From NCBI GenBank assembly GCA_963513935.1, contig OY740772.1, forward strand, positions 11,192,098 through 11,256,097: a stretch of 64,000 nucleotides of DNA. The letters are read 5' to 3'. How positions within the stretch are numbered: the first letter of the stretch is position 1; the number at the start of each line of letters is the position of its first letter. The stretch comes from Aphrophora alni (Eukaryota; Arthropoda; Insecta; Hemiptera; Aphrophoridae). Under the pieces are notes generated by a model. The model did no database searches. It saw nothing but the letters and a program-made list of their open reading frames with translations, and was not told the DNA's origin. The position numbers were made by a program, and so were the translations under genes. Below, one piece after another: positions 1 to 11,522 of this stretch.

Positions 1-404
1 ATTTTGGAAAGTTTGTTCTTTGCAGCAACGAAATTTATATAATTTCAATTCGCGATTATTTAAAAAACTTTTTTTTAATTGATAAATATAAAGGTCTTTG
101 AATGGAAGGATTTTTTAAATTTTTAAACAGAGATAAATTCTTCCCTTAACAATATATTGTTATAGTTTATTGTTGTAGTTTACGGTTACAGCACTTAACT
201 ATGTAGTGCCAAGTTATTCCCAAGGATGGGATAGAAGGAAGTGTTATATTCTCAGGTGTCAACATTTCCATAAAGAGTAAGGGGGGACCGTAAAAGCTAC
301 AATGTCTTGTAAATCCGTTAATAATTCTACCACTTGCAAATTTCTTTCTGAAATTTCAACTTTACAGAAATCCTTAACAAACATGTATATTGTTTGTTCC
401 ATAT
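1..404. other. AT-rich non-coding sequence
   Basis: No reading frame, repeat or RNA gene could be supported here. The sequence is AT-rich with short homopolymer runs. Confidence 0.6.
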
Positions 405-1345
405 TTGTGAAGTGTTTGATCAATTATTTTGTGTATAGTTTATCCCTAGATTGTTCAATCATTGTCTAATGTATGTGCAATGTTTTTTTGCAACATTTGT
501 CCCATGATCGTGTAGTGTTTGAGCAATGTTTGTGCTATGATCGTGCATCTTTGTTTTGTCGTGCTTAGGCATAGTGTACGTAATGTTTATGAAGTGTTGG
601 TGCAAAGTTTGTACAGTGTTTGTGCAGTATTTTAGTAGTGTTTAAACAAAATTTATGCAATTTGTGCAATATTTTTGTTGTGTTTGTGCAATGATTATAC
701 AATGTTTGACCAATATTTCTGTAGTGTTTCGCAACATTTATGCAGTGTTTGTGTAATATTTGTGCACTGTTTGTACAATGGTCGTGTAGCCTAATGGTTT
801 TCCAAAGTTCTTTGTGTACTGTTCCAGCAAAGTCTGTGCAATGTTTAAGTGAAATTTATGCAGTGTTTGTATCATGTTTGTGTCAGTGTTTATCCAATAT
901 TTCTTACAGTGTTTGAACAACATATATCTAGTATTTGTGCAATATTTGTGCACTGTTGTGTCATGATCGTGTAATGTTTGTGCAATGTTGTTTGTGTACT
1001 TTTCAAGCATAGTTTTAACCGAAATTTATGCATTTTTTTACAATGTTTAAAGCAGTTTTTGTGTCATATTTGTGCAGTGTTTATCCAATAATTCTGCAGC
1101 GTTAGTGCCATGATCGCGTAATATTTGTGTAGTGCTTGAGAAAGGTTTTGTGTAATGCTTATGCAGTGTTTGTGTTATATTTAGGCACTGTTTGTACAAT
1201 GATAGTATAATATTTGTGCAATATTCGTGAAGTTTTTATGTAACGTTTGTGCAATATTTGTACAGCGTTTGTACAATATTTATATGCAGCTGTTGTACTA
1301 TAATTGTATAATCTTTGTGTAATGTTTGTGCAATTCTTTTACCGC
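405..1345. repeat. Degenerate short-period tandem repeat (TTTGTGCAATG-like)
   Basis: About 0.9 kb is built from diverged copies of a word like 'gtttgtgcaatg' or 'gtttgtgcagtg', each roughly 10-12 bp and separated by variable spacers such as 'atgatcgtgta'. The units are irregular, so this is an old, decayed minisatellite. A 90-codon minus-strand ORF at 738-1010 is a by-product of the repeat: its translation repeats QTLH/YTNTA-like words. Confidence 0.8.
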
Positions 1346-1383
1346 AATTTGATACAATGCTGGGTCAACACCTTAAATTTTAA

Positions 1384-1438
1384 ACCTCTGAGGATTGAAC
1401 CCAGAACTTGTGAAGCAGATTACTAACCCCTAGACCTT
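1384..1438 (-). mobile_element. tRNA-like SINE head fragment
   Basis: Read on the minus strand this begins 'ggtctaggggttagtaat' and contains 'gggttcaatcc', close to the RNA polymerase III box B consensus GGTTCGANTCC. The layout resembles the tRNA-derived head of a SINE. The arms do not pair well enough for a functional tRNA. A second diverged copy, also on the minus strand, lies at 27463-27525. Confidence 0.4.
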
Positions 1439-1439
1439 T

Positions 1440-2149
1440 TGAAGACTATAGATATAGTATTTTAATCAAACATACCAAATCCCTTCAAACCAAAGACAGA
1501 ACAATAGATGTGTTTACTTTGAGTGACGACATCTTGATTCAGATTTTAAAGGATAAAAGAACATTTAAGAACAGTTCTAAGGATCATTATTCTTAATCTT
1601 TTAGGCAACAGCTGTCGTTGAAAACACAAGGTGAGAATTAATGAAACAAATGTCTTTTAGAGAAAAGCATTAAACAGTTTAAATGTAATTTATTTAGCCA
1701 AAACGAGCTGTACAAAAATCATTAATTTCTAGGAAGGAACGAATAAAAGAACTAACCAACTGTACTGAAGCAGAAACATGCAACTTATTTTGCGTGACTC
1801 GCGTTGCTAGGAAATGATTTTTCAATTAATTATAAATGAATAAACAAACACATTTTTCATTATATAGGAGAATGATAACCCTATAAAATTGTTCAAGGTC
1901 AAGGTCGTGCTTCCGTTTTGATCGTTGTTTCATAAACGCAACGACAAAAGGGTGTGGCTTTAGATTCACGCGGATTAGTGGAGATTTCTAATTTATAAAT
2001 TCCAAATATCGGGTTTCCCTCTAAGTAGGGCCAACCTCCAAGATTATAATTTCTCCGTTTATCTTATCCGTAGCAGTATTTTAAGAAAGTAAAAATGGTT
2101 TTAAATATACGTAGAAACGAGAAAGTGATGTGACGTATTCACGCCCCTA
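1440..2149. other. Non-coding sequence, no feature seen
   Basis: AT-rich sequence with no ORF, array or recognisable element. It contains the phrase 'gggtgtggcttta' at about 1950; similar 'ggggcgtggct' phrases occur at 50.0 and 52.1 kb in a dispersed repeat, so part of it may be repeat-derived. Confidence 0.5.
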
Positions 2150-2353
2150 TTATTTAGTTTCCTTATAATACATCGGTGTGATGCAGCTTGCATACTTTGC
2201 CCCCGTGTCCATACGTAGAAAGTCTGACAATTCCCAAGTTGCACGAACGTCCAACGCAGTAGTGTACAGTCTGGTGGAAGCGACGGAGAGATTTAACTGT
2301 GTCTCCCGTAAATAGTCGGCTAACCTCCTTGTCTGGTGACCCTGAGGAGCCAT
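2150..2353 (-). CDS. Candidate coding exon, unknown protein (67 codons)
   Basis: A minus-strand frame starts at ATG 2353 (translation begins MAPQGHQTRRLADYLRETQL) and runs to a stop at 2150. It is clearly richer in G+C than its surroundings and uses diverse codons, unlike the repeat-born frames nearby. A possible splice donor (CAAA/GTATGC) lies inside the frame just after '...DTGA', so the real exon could end there. The start context is only partly favourable (G at +4, no purine at -3) and no convincing acceptor precedes it, so it would be a first coding exon. I do not recognise the product. It could be a conserved host exon, a transposon ORF piece or chance. Confidence 0.25.
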   Translation of the reverse strand: MAPQGHQTRRLADYLRETQLNLSVASTRLYTTALDVRATWELSDFLRMDTGAKYASCITPMYYKETK

Positions 2354-2789
2354 CGGTTAAAAGCGCACACGCGGACGTTTCGAAATAATTAATTTGTTAC
2401 GTAAATAAGCCAAGGCATGGTTTACATCCAAGTAACACGATCGACAGCCATTTGCTTGTAAATAGTTAAGTAAAATGGGCAAAGATTGGTTGGTATTTTT
2501 GTGTTTTGATTATCAAAACTGACTATTGTTGTGATTAGACCGATGTTGAGACCATTTGGGGTATTAATCTTATTTATAGGCTTCCAAATATAAGTCCCGG
2601 TTTATATAATCACCCTAATATTATAACTCCCCCTAACAACGATAACACCCTCCTAATAACCCCCTACCGTTGTAAGGGTTAAGACTTCGGTGTCGAATGT
2701 TTTACTGATATACTCGGTTTTAGAACTCCTGATTATAAAAAATAAAAGTGGTTTTTGGAATGACAATCTAGTGTCTATCGTCTGTGAAA
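2354..2789. other. Non-coding sequence, no feature seen
   Basis: No ORF, repeat array or element end was found. If the 2150-2353 exon is real, this would hold its promoter and 5' leader; no TATA box or initiator stands out. Confidence 0.5.
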
Positions 2790-3110
2790 CACCCCATAAC
2801 TATGGAGAGATTTTAATCAAATTTGGTACATAAATCAATTTTGACCATATCTGAGGATTTTTTTCATTTTTTCGATAACTCAAAGTTGGTGAGTAGTTAA
2901 GATAAAAACACAAAAATACGATTTTTCAAAAACGGATCAAACTATTTTGATCAAATTTATTTCCAATATAGCCCCTAGCAAAACGTATTGGTTACTATCT
3001 CTCAAAAAAAAACCTTTGTGAGTAATCCATAAATAAACCAAAATATTTTTTTATACAATAATTTCTCAAATTTTTAAATGGTAATTAGATTCGGTGCCAA
3101 GCTCAACAGG
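2790..3110. repeat. Dispersed AT-rich repeat, 'GATCAAATTT...' family
   Basis: Carries phrases shared with several other sites: 'tttgatcaaattt', 'gcccctagca', then 'attggttactatctctcaaaa'. Comparable strings (an 'attttgat(c)aaatttggt' part and a later 'ggtcatcatctccccaaaa' part) occur near 40.4, 41.3, 52.6, 54.1, 56.5, 57.0, 58.3 and 63.6 kb. Copies are too diverged to set ends by eye. Confidence 0.5.
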
Positions 3111-3757
3111 ACTACACAGTCGACATAGAGGAATCATTCCATAAACAACATTTTTAGAATCAGTGGTTTTAAATTTAATATATCAATAAACTTGTTGATT
3201 TTTCATAACTAAAAGAATTTGATAAATGTCCAAAAATTACTTAAAATTTTTATTATAAATTTTAATAAAAATTGGTGTCATTTAGGCTGTAGAGCGTACA
3301 AACAACAGACAGAGATCATAAAAAACTATTTTTTTTATTCAGCGAGCCACAAAAGTTCTGCAAAAACCAAACTTTTATACTGCCATCTACGTTAATAACG
3401 TATTTTAAATACAGTAATCTTTCTTGATTCTTATCTGCGGTAACCAATACCATTTCTCACGTAGATGCATTTAGACTGACGCCATATTGGGTGGTGACCC
3501 ACTTCTCTTACTTTATACCCATTTCCATTGGATACAATAGAAGTTCATCTCTTCCTTGGAATCGATGCTATTACTAACAGTCTAATTAAGTTAGTTGAGG
3601 CTTGGGTTTTAAACTAATTTCAAACGTAATTATTAAATTTTGTTCTTTTTATTATTACGTAAAATTATAGCTGAATACAATTTTATAGCCTCAAGATGTT
3701 GGAAATATTGAGTTCAGGTTTGTTTGTTTTTTCAATATATAAACAATATAAGTCTTA
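3111..3757. other. Non-coding sequence before the 157-bp array
   Basis: AT-rich, no supported feature. Confidence 0.5.
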
Positions 3758-5352
3758 CATTTAACGGCAATTTACGACTTTATCTTCCATTTCATTCAAG
3801 TCAAATCATAACCGAGTTATCGATAAAAAAAATAATTTTTAATTCTTGGTAATTGTTTGCAATGTATACAATTTTATGGTTTTTATTCACCCCCTCCCCC
3901 ACCCATTTAACGCACTTTTAACGAGAGACACGACTGTATCTGGTTATTTCATTACAAGTCAAATCATAACCAAGTTATCGATAAAAGTATAATTTTTAAT
4001 TCTTGGTAATTGTTTGCAATGTATACAATTTTATGGTTTTTATTCACCCCCTCCCCCACCCATTTAACGCACTTTTAACGAGAGACACGACTGTATCTGG
4101 TTATTTCATTACAAGTCAAATCATAACCAAGTTATCGATAAAAATATAATTTTTAATTCTTGGTAATTGTTTGCAATGTATACAATTTTATGGTTTTTAT
4201 TCACCCCCTCCCCCACCCATTTAACGCACTTTTAACGAGAGACACGACTGTATCTGGTTATTTCATTACAAGTCAAATCATAACCAAGTTATCGATAAAA
4301 ATATAATTTTTAATTCTTGGTAATTGTTTGCAATGTATAAAATTTTATGGTTTTTATTCACCCCCTCCCCCACCCATTTAACGCACTTTTAACGAGAGAC
4401 ACGACTGTATCTGGTTATTTCATTACAAGTCAAATCATAACCAAGTTATCGATAAAAATATAATTTTTAATTCTTGGTAATTGTTTGCAATGTATACAAT
4501 TTTATGGTTTTTATTCACCCCCTCCCCCACCCATTTAACGCACTTTTAACGAGAGACACGACTGTATCTGGTTATTTCATTATAAGTCAAATCATAACCA
4601 AGTTATCGATAAAAATATAATTTTTAATTCTTGGTAATTGTTTGCAATGTATACAATTTTATGGTTTTTATTCACCCCCTCCCCCACCCATTTAACGCAC
4701 TTTTAACGAGAGACACGACTGTATCTGGTTATTTCATTACAAGTCAAATCATAACCAAGTTATCGATAAAAATATAATTTTTAATTCTTGGTAATTGTTT
4801 GCAATGTATACAATTTTATGGTTTTTATTCACCCCCTCCCCCACCCATTTAACGCACTTTTAACGAGAGACACGACTGTATCTGGTTATTTCATTACAAG
4901 TCAAATCATAACCAAGTTATCGATAAAAATATAATTTTTAATTCTTGGTAATTGTTTGCAATGTATACAATTTTATGGTTTTTATTCACCCCCTCCCCCA
5001 CCCATTTAACGCACTTTTAACGAGAGACACGACTGTATCTGATTATTTCATTATAAGTCAAATCATAACCGAGTTATCGATAAAAATATAATTTTTAATT
5101 CTTGGTAATTGTTTGCAATGTATACAATTTTATGGTTGTTATTCACCCTCTCCCCCACCCATTTAACGCACTTTTAACGAGAGACACGACTGTATCTGAT
5201 TATTTCATTATAAGTCAAATCATAACCAAGTTATCGATAAAAATATAATTTTTAATTCTTGGTAATTGTTTGCAATGTATACAATTTTATGGTTTTTATT
5301 CACCCCCTCCCCCATCCATTTAACGCACTTTCAACGAGAAAAACGACTGTAT
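3758..5352. repeat. 157-bp tandem satellite array, about 10 copies
   Basis: The anchor 'tcaaatcataacc' recurs at 3801, 3959, 4116, 4273, 4430, 4587, 4744, 4901, 5058 and 5215: spacing 158 once, then 157 eight times. Internal units are almost identical. The first unit (partial, from 3758) and the last two or three differ most, as expected for homogenisation by unequal exchange. Each unit holds a C-rich tract ('caccccctcccccaccca'), a 'gttatcgataaaa' word and 'cacttttaacgagagacac'. The period is close to nucleosomal DNA length. No coding capacity. Confidence 0.95.
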
Positions 5353-5424
5353 ATTATATTAATTGTAAGTCATAAGCATAATTTTGACTGACTCATTTCT
5401 AAAGCCGCAATGGTTGCATAAATA

Positions 5425-5617
5425 GTTGAACATTCAAGGATAAAATAAAGCCATAAAGCTTAAAGTTTTAAAATATTTCAATAATATAAATGAGCTAAAA
5501 TCATGTTGCCCGATGAAACCGCAAGGCGAAACAAATGTAGCTCATTTTATATTATTGAAATATTTTGAAACTTTAAGCTTTATTGCTTTATTTTATTCTT
5601 GAATATGGAGTTTCAAC
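5425..5617. mobile_element. Palindromic MITE-like element
   Basis: Two arms of about 75 bp pair with few mismatches: 5425-5497 ('gttgaacattcaagg...' to '...atgagct') against 5539-5617 ('agctcatttta...' to '...tttcaac'). A loop of about 42 bp contains 'cccgatgaaaccgc'. No transposase is encoded. The structure fits a fold-back MITE; target-site duplications are not obvious. Confidence 0.7.
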
Positions 5618-7746
5618 AAGAAATATCTGCTGTTACATTAAAATTAGTTGAACATTGATGATTTTAATCCCGCCTTCTATAGTCTTCTTGTGTTGGAATT
5701 TGATGAATTAATTCGTTTGGGAATATATGTATAAACTAGGAGCCCTGTTTTACAAAACCTATTTAAACAACAATATTTAATTTACAGATAGATAACATTT
5801 GAAATGTTTTGAAGCTTCCCTCGTAACTTTATACTCCTGAGGGAAAGCACGTACATCTCATCCCAATTTCTTGTTTTCCTTCCAGGCTTGCGTTCTAACT
5901 TAATTTGAGTTGTCCTTGAAAATTGAGTTTACCTTGCCTCAACAAGACTAAGGGTATACTGTTATAGATAGTCCAAGAAATAATCCCAACGCTGAGTATA
6001 AATTTACGTAAAATTTATTATTTTATTTGGTCACGAACCAAACACTGAATTAGCTTTATTAAACACAAAATCAAAACGTAAGAAATAGAAACCTCAAATA
6101 GATTTCCGGGGGGGGAATCAATGTATATGTTGTATATAAATAGAAACCTTTAGGAGGTAAATTGTTTTATGTATCATTTAACATTTCTCTAGTTTTGTGT
6201 GCTTGACTAATTCGTATACAATTTCGAGCACTGCAACTACAAAGTTTCACAACCACTTATTAACCACCGTTATTTACCATGTTTATGAAACTATTCTTTC
6301 GTTTCATTATGATAGATTAGAAATCTTAGCACACAAATATTATACAGCTGGCTTGAGTAGAAGATGACAGGATAGATTGGCTCTTCATCAATGTCGTATA
6401 TTGTATAAGACAGAGTCTGTGAACTCGATGAGATCCAGTAAACGTTCTAGATAGGTTATAATTTATTACCCCAAGTTGCATTACCTATCCAAGCGTTAAA
6501 CTCTCCGTATTTTCTCCTAATTGTGATCATCCCCTTGGTTTGATTTGTTCTCTAATTGGTAGGATTCAGTGAACTATGTATATATTTGTTGTTGACTTAA
6601 GTTTCAATTATTGTTTTAATAAATAGTACTACAAAAATAGATTTTTGTTTATTTTCTAGTTTGTGATTTCATTTACCATAGTCAATTAGATTATTAGAAA
6701 TTTCAAATAACGTAGAAAATATCATTTGGTCATACAGGATACTATCATATTATGAGATATTCCAAATCATTCTTAATATGATAAGTTTGATTAAAATCGA
6801 TCCATACGTTCATGATGTAAGACACTACGCCGACTAGACAGATAAACAAGTTGAAATATGGACAGAGAGACAGAATATATAATTTAAAAACTTTTTTCTT
6901 TGAATCAGGGAATGTAACGAATGTAAATATGAAATACTCAACATCATATTTCTTACAAAACTTTCATTTGTGAATGTCAGAGTGTAAAATATCGAAAAAT
7001 ATTCGTTAAAATATTCCAAGCTGCACACAACAGAAACGCAGGGTGCTAAAAGGGCTGTTTATTTATGTTACCCTTTGCACTGTCGTCCGTTGGTCAGCTA
7101 GATTGTTTTTTCATCTGATGATGTGTGGTCAGCAGATAGAGTTTCCGACGCCGTAATTCTAACTTTCAAGACCAGGATTCCCTACTAATCATAGCTACTC
7201 AATTTTGTACACAGAAATGGGTCAACCAGTAACTTTTACGAAAGTTTTAACCACTACACCAATCGAATTATATCAAATTTTAGAAAAATTACCATTTAAA
7301 ATTATGAAACACTTGTAAAACTAGGAACATGCATATCATTCTCCTGAGAAATATTCCATCTTGATCTCATACATATTGAGATAGTAATGTATTTCTAACC
7401 CACAAACATCTTTCGCTTTGAAAATATTTGTAACTTGATACGTCGAACTTGCTTTTAGCATTAAATAACATCTTTTATGTATGTTTAAAATACATTTTAT
7501 GTATTCCAGTGCACTGACTTGATTTAAAAACCAATCTAAAGGTACAGATATACTACCGGGGAAGTATTTTTACTCTATGCATGAACTTTCAACAATTTTA
7601 AAGTAAATTAAAATTGTCATTCCCACAGTGTGAGTAAACATTAAAATAAACTGTGTAAAAACAATTCACTAACTTTCTGAGATACTAATACAAAACTGGA
7701 GAAGAGGCAATTAAAGGGTTTTAATGTTGGTTCAGAATTTTATCAG
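5618..7746. other. Intergenic, no supported feature
   Basis: About 2.1 kb of AT-rich sequence with only short frames (for example a 64-codon minus frame at 6834-7028, judged chance). There is a G9 run at about 6109. No array, element end or RNA gene was recognised. Confidence 0.5.
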
Positions 7747-8352
7747 TCAAAAAGTGGGTAAAAATCCACGATTATTGCGTAGTGTCAAATATGTTGTTGT
7801 TGTTGTCCAATGGCTTTCTCTGACCCACGCCATCTTTGATCTTGCTTCCCAGTAGAGACCAGGGAGGTCTTTTTCCCTCTGCTTCTCTTTATCCAGCTTT
7901 CCGCAGACCAAGAGATGGTCCTTGTTAATGACAGTGTCCGGGTTTTCACATAATGTGCAGTTGTCATAATCCAAAATCTTCATCCTCTTCAGGTGTTCAT
8001 TCAGGCAGTCGTGTCCAGTTGTAAGTCGAAAAATTGCGACAGATGTCCTCCTCTGCAAGTCCTAGACTTTCTCATACAAGTCGAATACATCTTCATAGGA
8101 CTTGTTCCTTATGTCCTCTTTGACCTTATTGGTGAACTCAAGATGAGATGCTCGTTTCAGTTCACCAATCCTTGCTTCCAGGGTGTGTACTCTTTTTGGT
8201 TTCTGTATTATGTGAGTTCCTCGCTTGGCCAGCTCATCTGCTCGCTCATTGCCTTGTATGCCTACATGTGATGGGATCCACTGCAGAACTATTTTCTTGG
8301 TAATATGCGTGACTATTTTATACTTCTATTGGATTGATTCAGTCAAGGAACT
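7747..8352 (-). pseudogene. LINE ORF2 remnant: RNase H domain and C-terminal tail
   Basis: The minus-strand translation contains VLQWIPSHVGIQGNERADEL (about 8289-8230), the hallmark C-terminal part of the RNase H domain of I/Jockey-type non-LTR retrotransposons. It runs on to an in-frame TAG at 8062-8064, then continues in the same frame as a typical tail with TTGHDCLNEHL and a Cys/His motif (CTLCENPD...HLLVC) ending at 7747. RNase H would remove RNA from the RNA:DNA hybrid during reverse transcription. No RT or endonuclease part adjoins it, and the stop codon makes it a dead 3' fragment. It is the lone piece of its LINE here. Confidence 0.85.
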
Positions 8353-8875
8353 TGTTGGGGTGGGGACAAAGTTAATCGCGTCCGCAGCATACTTTAGGAA
8401 CTTGATCGGGAATTTAACAAAATCAAGTTAGAGAATAAATTGTAGGGAGAACAAAAAATGAAGGGAAATTAATGTTTTGTTACAAATGTAGTCCATTTGT
8501 TGTCTTCCGTCCGAAATGTCAGCTAATAAGAAAAAATGGACAACGAGCGCCATTTTAGAAGGTGGAAATAGTTCAAAGCGATTTTGATCAAATTATGGAG
8601 TTAATATTTAGATGTTTTTGATTCAAATCAAACTGTCATGGCGGATCTAAAAGATAACAATTCTTCTTCAAAATTCAACAGAAGTTAAATTTATTTTTTT
8701 TCTAATTCGCTTATTGCATTTGTAGATTTTTAAACTACGTTCTATTGAATCACAATATTTTGATGAATTTTCACAAAAATTAGTACACATATTGGGTTTT
8801 TAACATGGCTTGTTTATCTTTATGCTTATTGATAATTTTATCGGTGTATATCAAACACATTTTAAAGTTTGTGTA
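8353..8875. other. Non-coding sequence, no feature seen
   Basis: AT-rich; contains 'aatggacaacgagcgccattt' like phrases that may be repeat-derived. Nothing else supported. Confidence 0.45.
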
Positions 8876-9062
8876 TCCCTCAGGGGCTCACTATAATGAG
8901 TAGGCTACGAACATGGCGATCCCGAGGGAGCCTAGCTGGATCTACACATTTTTTTCAAGTAGTCTTGGGTTAGATCCGTCTCTTTCATCTTTCCTATTAG
9001 GTCAATTTTAACCAACTCTTATTATCTTTCAACCCTGACACTATTAGAGTATTTCAGGGCTA
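8876..9062. repeat. Dispersed repeat family A, copy 1
   Basis: Begins 'tccctcaggggctcacta', then 'cctagctggatctac', 'gtagtcttgggttagatcc', 'ccaactctta' and ends near 'gtatttcagggcta'. The same ordered words recur at 38.04-38.12 (partial), 40.66-40.79, 51.42-51.54, 56.72-56.90 and 59.38-59.47 kb, all in + orientation. 'gggttagatcc' weakly recalls a pol III box B, but no good box A is seen. Confidence 0.7.
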
Positions 9063-9429
9063 ATGACTACTTTATATTACTGTAAATTTATTTTAAATGA
9101 GTCCTTTATAAAAAACTTCAATAAAATCGGTCGAATGGCTATCGAGTTATGAACTGATAGAAGTCCATATGCGTTCACTTCAAACATAAAATGTAAAGAA
9201 TAATTTTATTGTTGCGTATGTATTGTTTTTAATGTGTTTTAGGTTATATTTTTATGTGTGTTTTGCTATATTTATTTCATTTGTAGTGAGTGTGGTCTAA
9301 AAAGTCTATATTTAAATTTCATGACGTTATATTTTAATTTGATATATTTTATAAATATAATATAATTTCATGTACATGCCGATAATATAATCGTAAGAAA
9401 ACAATTCTAAAAAATCGTAGTAGCATACT

Positions 9430-9545
9430 AGGCGTCTTGCTATGAATGACAGGATGCTCCCCCAGCCATTGTCTGGCGGTGCGTCCCTGCGCGTGCGAGA
9501 GCGAAGTGTCTTCTATTCCGATACACGCCATCCGAGACTGGCCAG
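9430..9545. other. GC/CpG-rich island in AT-rich DNA
   Basis: About 115 bp with many CpG ('gcgtccctgcgcgtgcgaga', 'cgatacacgccatccgaga') stand out from AT-rich flanks. Open frames cross it on both strands (60 codons minus, 103 codons plus) but neither shows a recognisable domain. It may be a short unmethylated regulatory patch, an exon or an old repeat. Confidence 0.3.
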
Positions 9546-10275
9546 ACTGTACTGTATTTATAATTCTCTAAGGCAGGGTTTAATTCTACAGGTAGGTTTT
9601 AATTTTGTTTTTCAGTCAAGTCTCCGTACTGCTCGCCCACAACATTTTCTTACACTTATCAATTTTGACATCTCTATTGGTTATCTGCAGTATTATATAA
9701 ATCTGGATATTTGTCTATTTCTATTACTGCCATTTCGCTGTCAAACTCCATAATGTCCTAACCTATAAAAATATTTAATATTACAAACACAAAACTATAC
9801 ATGAAATTAGAGATTCTGCGAGCAGAAATTTACGCTTAACGACCCAGAGAACTACGTTCAAAATTTAAAATCCAGTTCTCAAAAATGGCTGCAGGGATTT
9901 GGTAATAAGAAAACTCTTAATAAAATGGATTCATCAATATTACCTGAACATTGTGAGATATTATCAGTTCTACCATGATGACAATGCAGTCGTTTTACCC
10001 AAAATTATTAATCAAATTTGAGCGCAACGTGAAGATTGTAACAAAACCAATGTTTCCAAACTGTTTTGTATACACACCCACTGACGTATGGTCTGGAAAC
10101 GTTGATCTGCGGGGATTTCAGGCAAAACGTGTTTTGTTTTTTAGGAAAGGAATTTATTTATGCAAAGTGGGAAAAGTTAATTTTAAAACCAACTGAACTG
10201 TAAAATGTTGTAATCTTGTAAGTCATAAAACTTGTGATGCGTAGAAAACGTGATGTGGCAGTAGTTCTGTAGAAA
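9546..10275. other. Non-coding sequence with one unassigned small ORF
   Basis: Contains a 73-codon + frame at 9975-10196 (starts MMTMQSFYPKLL) with no recognised motif. Nothing else is supported. Confidence 0.4.
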
Positions 10276-10400
10276 TAATATACAGGGTGAGTTTTTCTCT
10301 TCCCCCTACATTTTCTATATGATTTGAGTTAGGAAATTGAAACTCCGCTTATCCATATTGAATGTAATACCTTTGTTTTCATGCGCTCATTGACTGTTCA
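10276..10400 (+). repeat. 'ATACAGGGTG' dispersed element end, copy 1
   Basis: Starts 'tatacagggtgagttttt', followed by 'cttccccctacattttc' and, 60 bp on, 'tgaatgtaat'. The block at 41818-41990 has the same order of words. ATACAGGGTG is a very common terminal string of insect dispersed repeats. The other end of the element was not located. Confidence 0.5.
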
Positions 10401-10849
10401 ATTCCAATGGGGGATGGCCTACAGGAAGTCAGAAGAAAATCTTAAATAAGAGCATAGGTCAATATGTACATCAAATTAAAGATCTTTGTTAGTACAGCCG
10501 CAAACCGGATCTTAAAATGTTCAATCTATCGAAAATGACGGGATTTTAAAGTTTACAAGTACATGCTAGAACCGGTGCTTTTACCACTCTATTTTTTTTT
10601 AAAGTTTACCCCATGATATTCTCCTACAAGCTGTTAACGAAATAACGACTCGTCCTTTTTAATTCCAATTGCACCATCTTTTTTATCCTAAAACGGCGGT
10701 GTTAAACGACATATGACATGACTTTCTTCTTATTAAAATCTTTTACTTGACTCCTAGATCTTGGACTTCCAATAATCCCCTAAATTTTTTTATCACTACA
10801 AACAATATTTCTTTCAGATTTCTAACAAACAGATGTAGGAAAAAAATCA

Positions 10850-11350
10850 TCTTTCAGATGCAGGTAAAAAATCAGGGGTAAACTTTTTAAAAAGTAGGGC
10901 GGTAAAAAGCGGTTCTAGCACGTACTCTTTTGTAAATTTTGAAACCCCGTCATTTTTGATAAGATGAACCTTTTGAGATCCAATTTGCGAGACTTTGCTA
11001 CTAACAGAGACCTGTAAAATAGATCTATTATTTTTAAGCATTAGTTGGTTAAAATTAGCTGAATCCTAAAGGTGGTTAGCAAAGTTAGAGTTAGTATAGG
11101 CATCTTTCCAGCTATTTACATAAAATTCTTTAATCCTAACTTTGATAGATTTACCTGATTGGCCTATGTACTCAGAGTCACACTCTTGATAAGATATTTT
11201 ATAAAATTCACTATTTTCTAACACTTATTTTTTATCTTTATTATTAACCAACATTTTCACTAGATTTTTTGTATATTAAAAGGCGACTTTATGGTTACAT
11301 TTAGAAATAAGGTTACTGAATTTATAACTAGTTTTGTTGATATAAGATAC
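10850..11350 (-). pseudogene. Penelope-like element remnant with GIY-YIG endonuclease
   Basis: On the minus strand, about 11213-11080, the frame reads FYKISYQECDSEYIGQSGKS, then IKVRIKEFYVNSWKDAY and SNFANHL. This is the layout of the C-terminal GIY-YIG nuclease of Penelope-like retroelements: a YKI core strand, a C..C/D pair, YIGQ(T/S) and a downstream 'SNFA.HL' helix. The nuclease nicks target DNA for priming. Stops follow the HL motif, yet the frame reopens (ATG 11041 to 10847). Upstream, 11350-11230, is a decayed match to the segment before the nuclease. The RT domain is not visible. Confidence is good for the domain, lower for the exact family. Confidence 0.65.
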
Positions 11351-11522
11351 AGTAATTTACAATGTTTAACTTTAAATGTTAACATTAGGGGAAGAGAACA
11401 CAAGATTTTTTTTCCCCAGTCTAGGTCGTATATTTTTCACTTGAAATATTATTGTACCATCTAAAGTCTCTTGACATTTCCATGAAATCGCTAATGTCTT
11501 TTATTTTCAGATAATATTGAAC
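11351..11522. other. Short spacer between Penelope-like and mariner remnants
   Basis: AT-rich; no feature. Confidence 0.4.

Noticed and set aside
738..1010. 90-codon minus-strand ORF
   Set aside because: Its residues repeat with the underlying degenerate tandem repeat; no independent coding signal.
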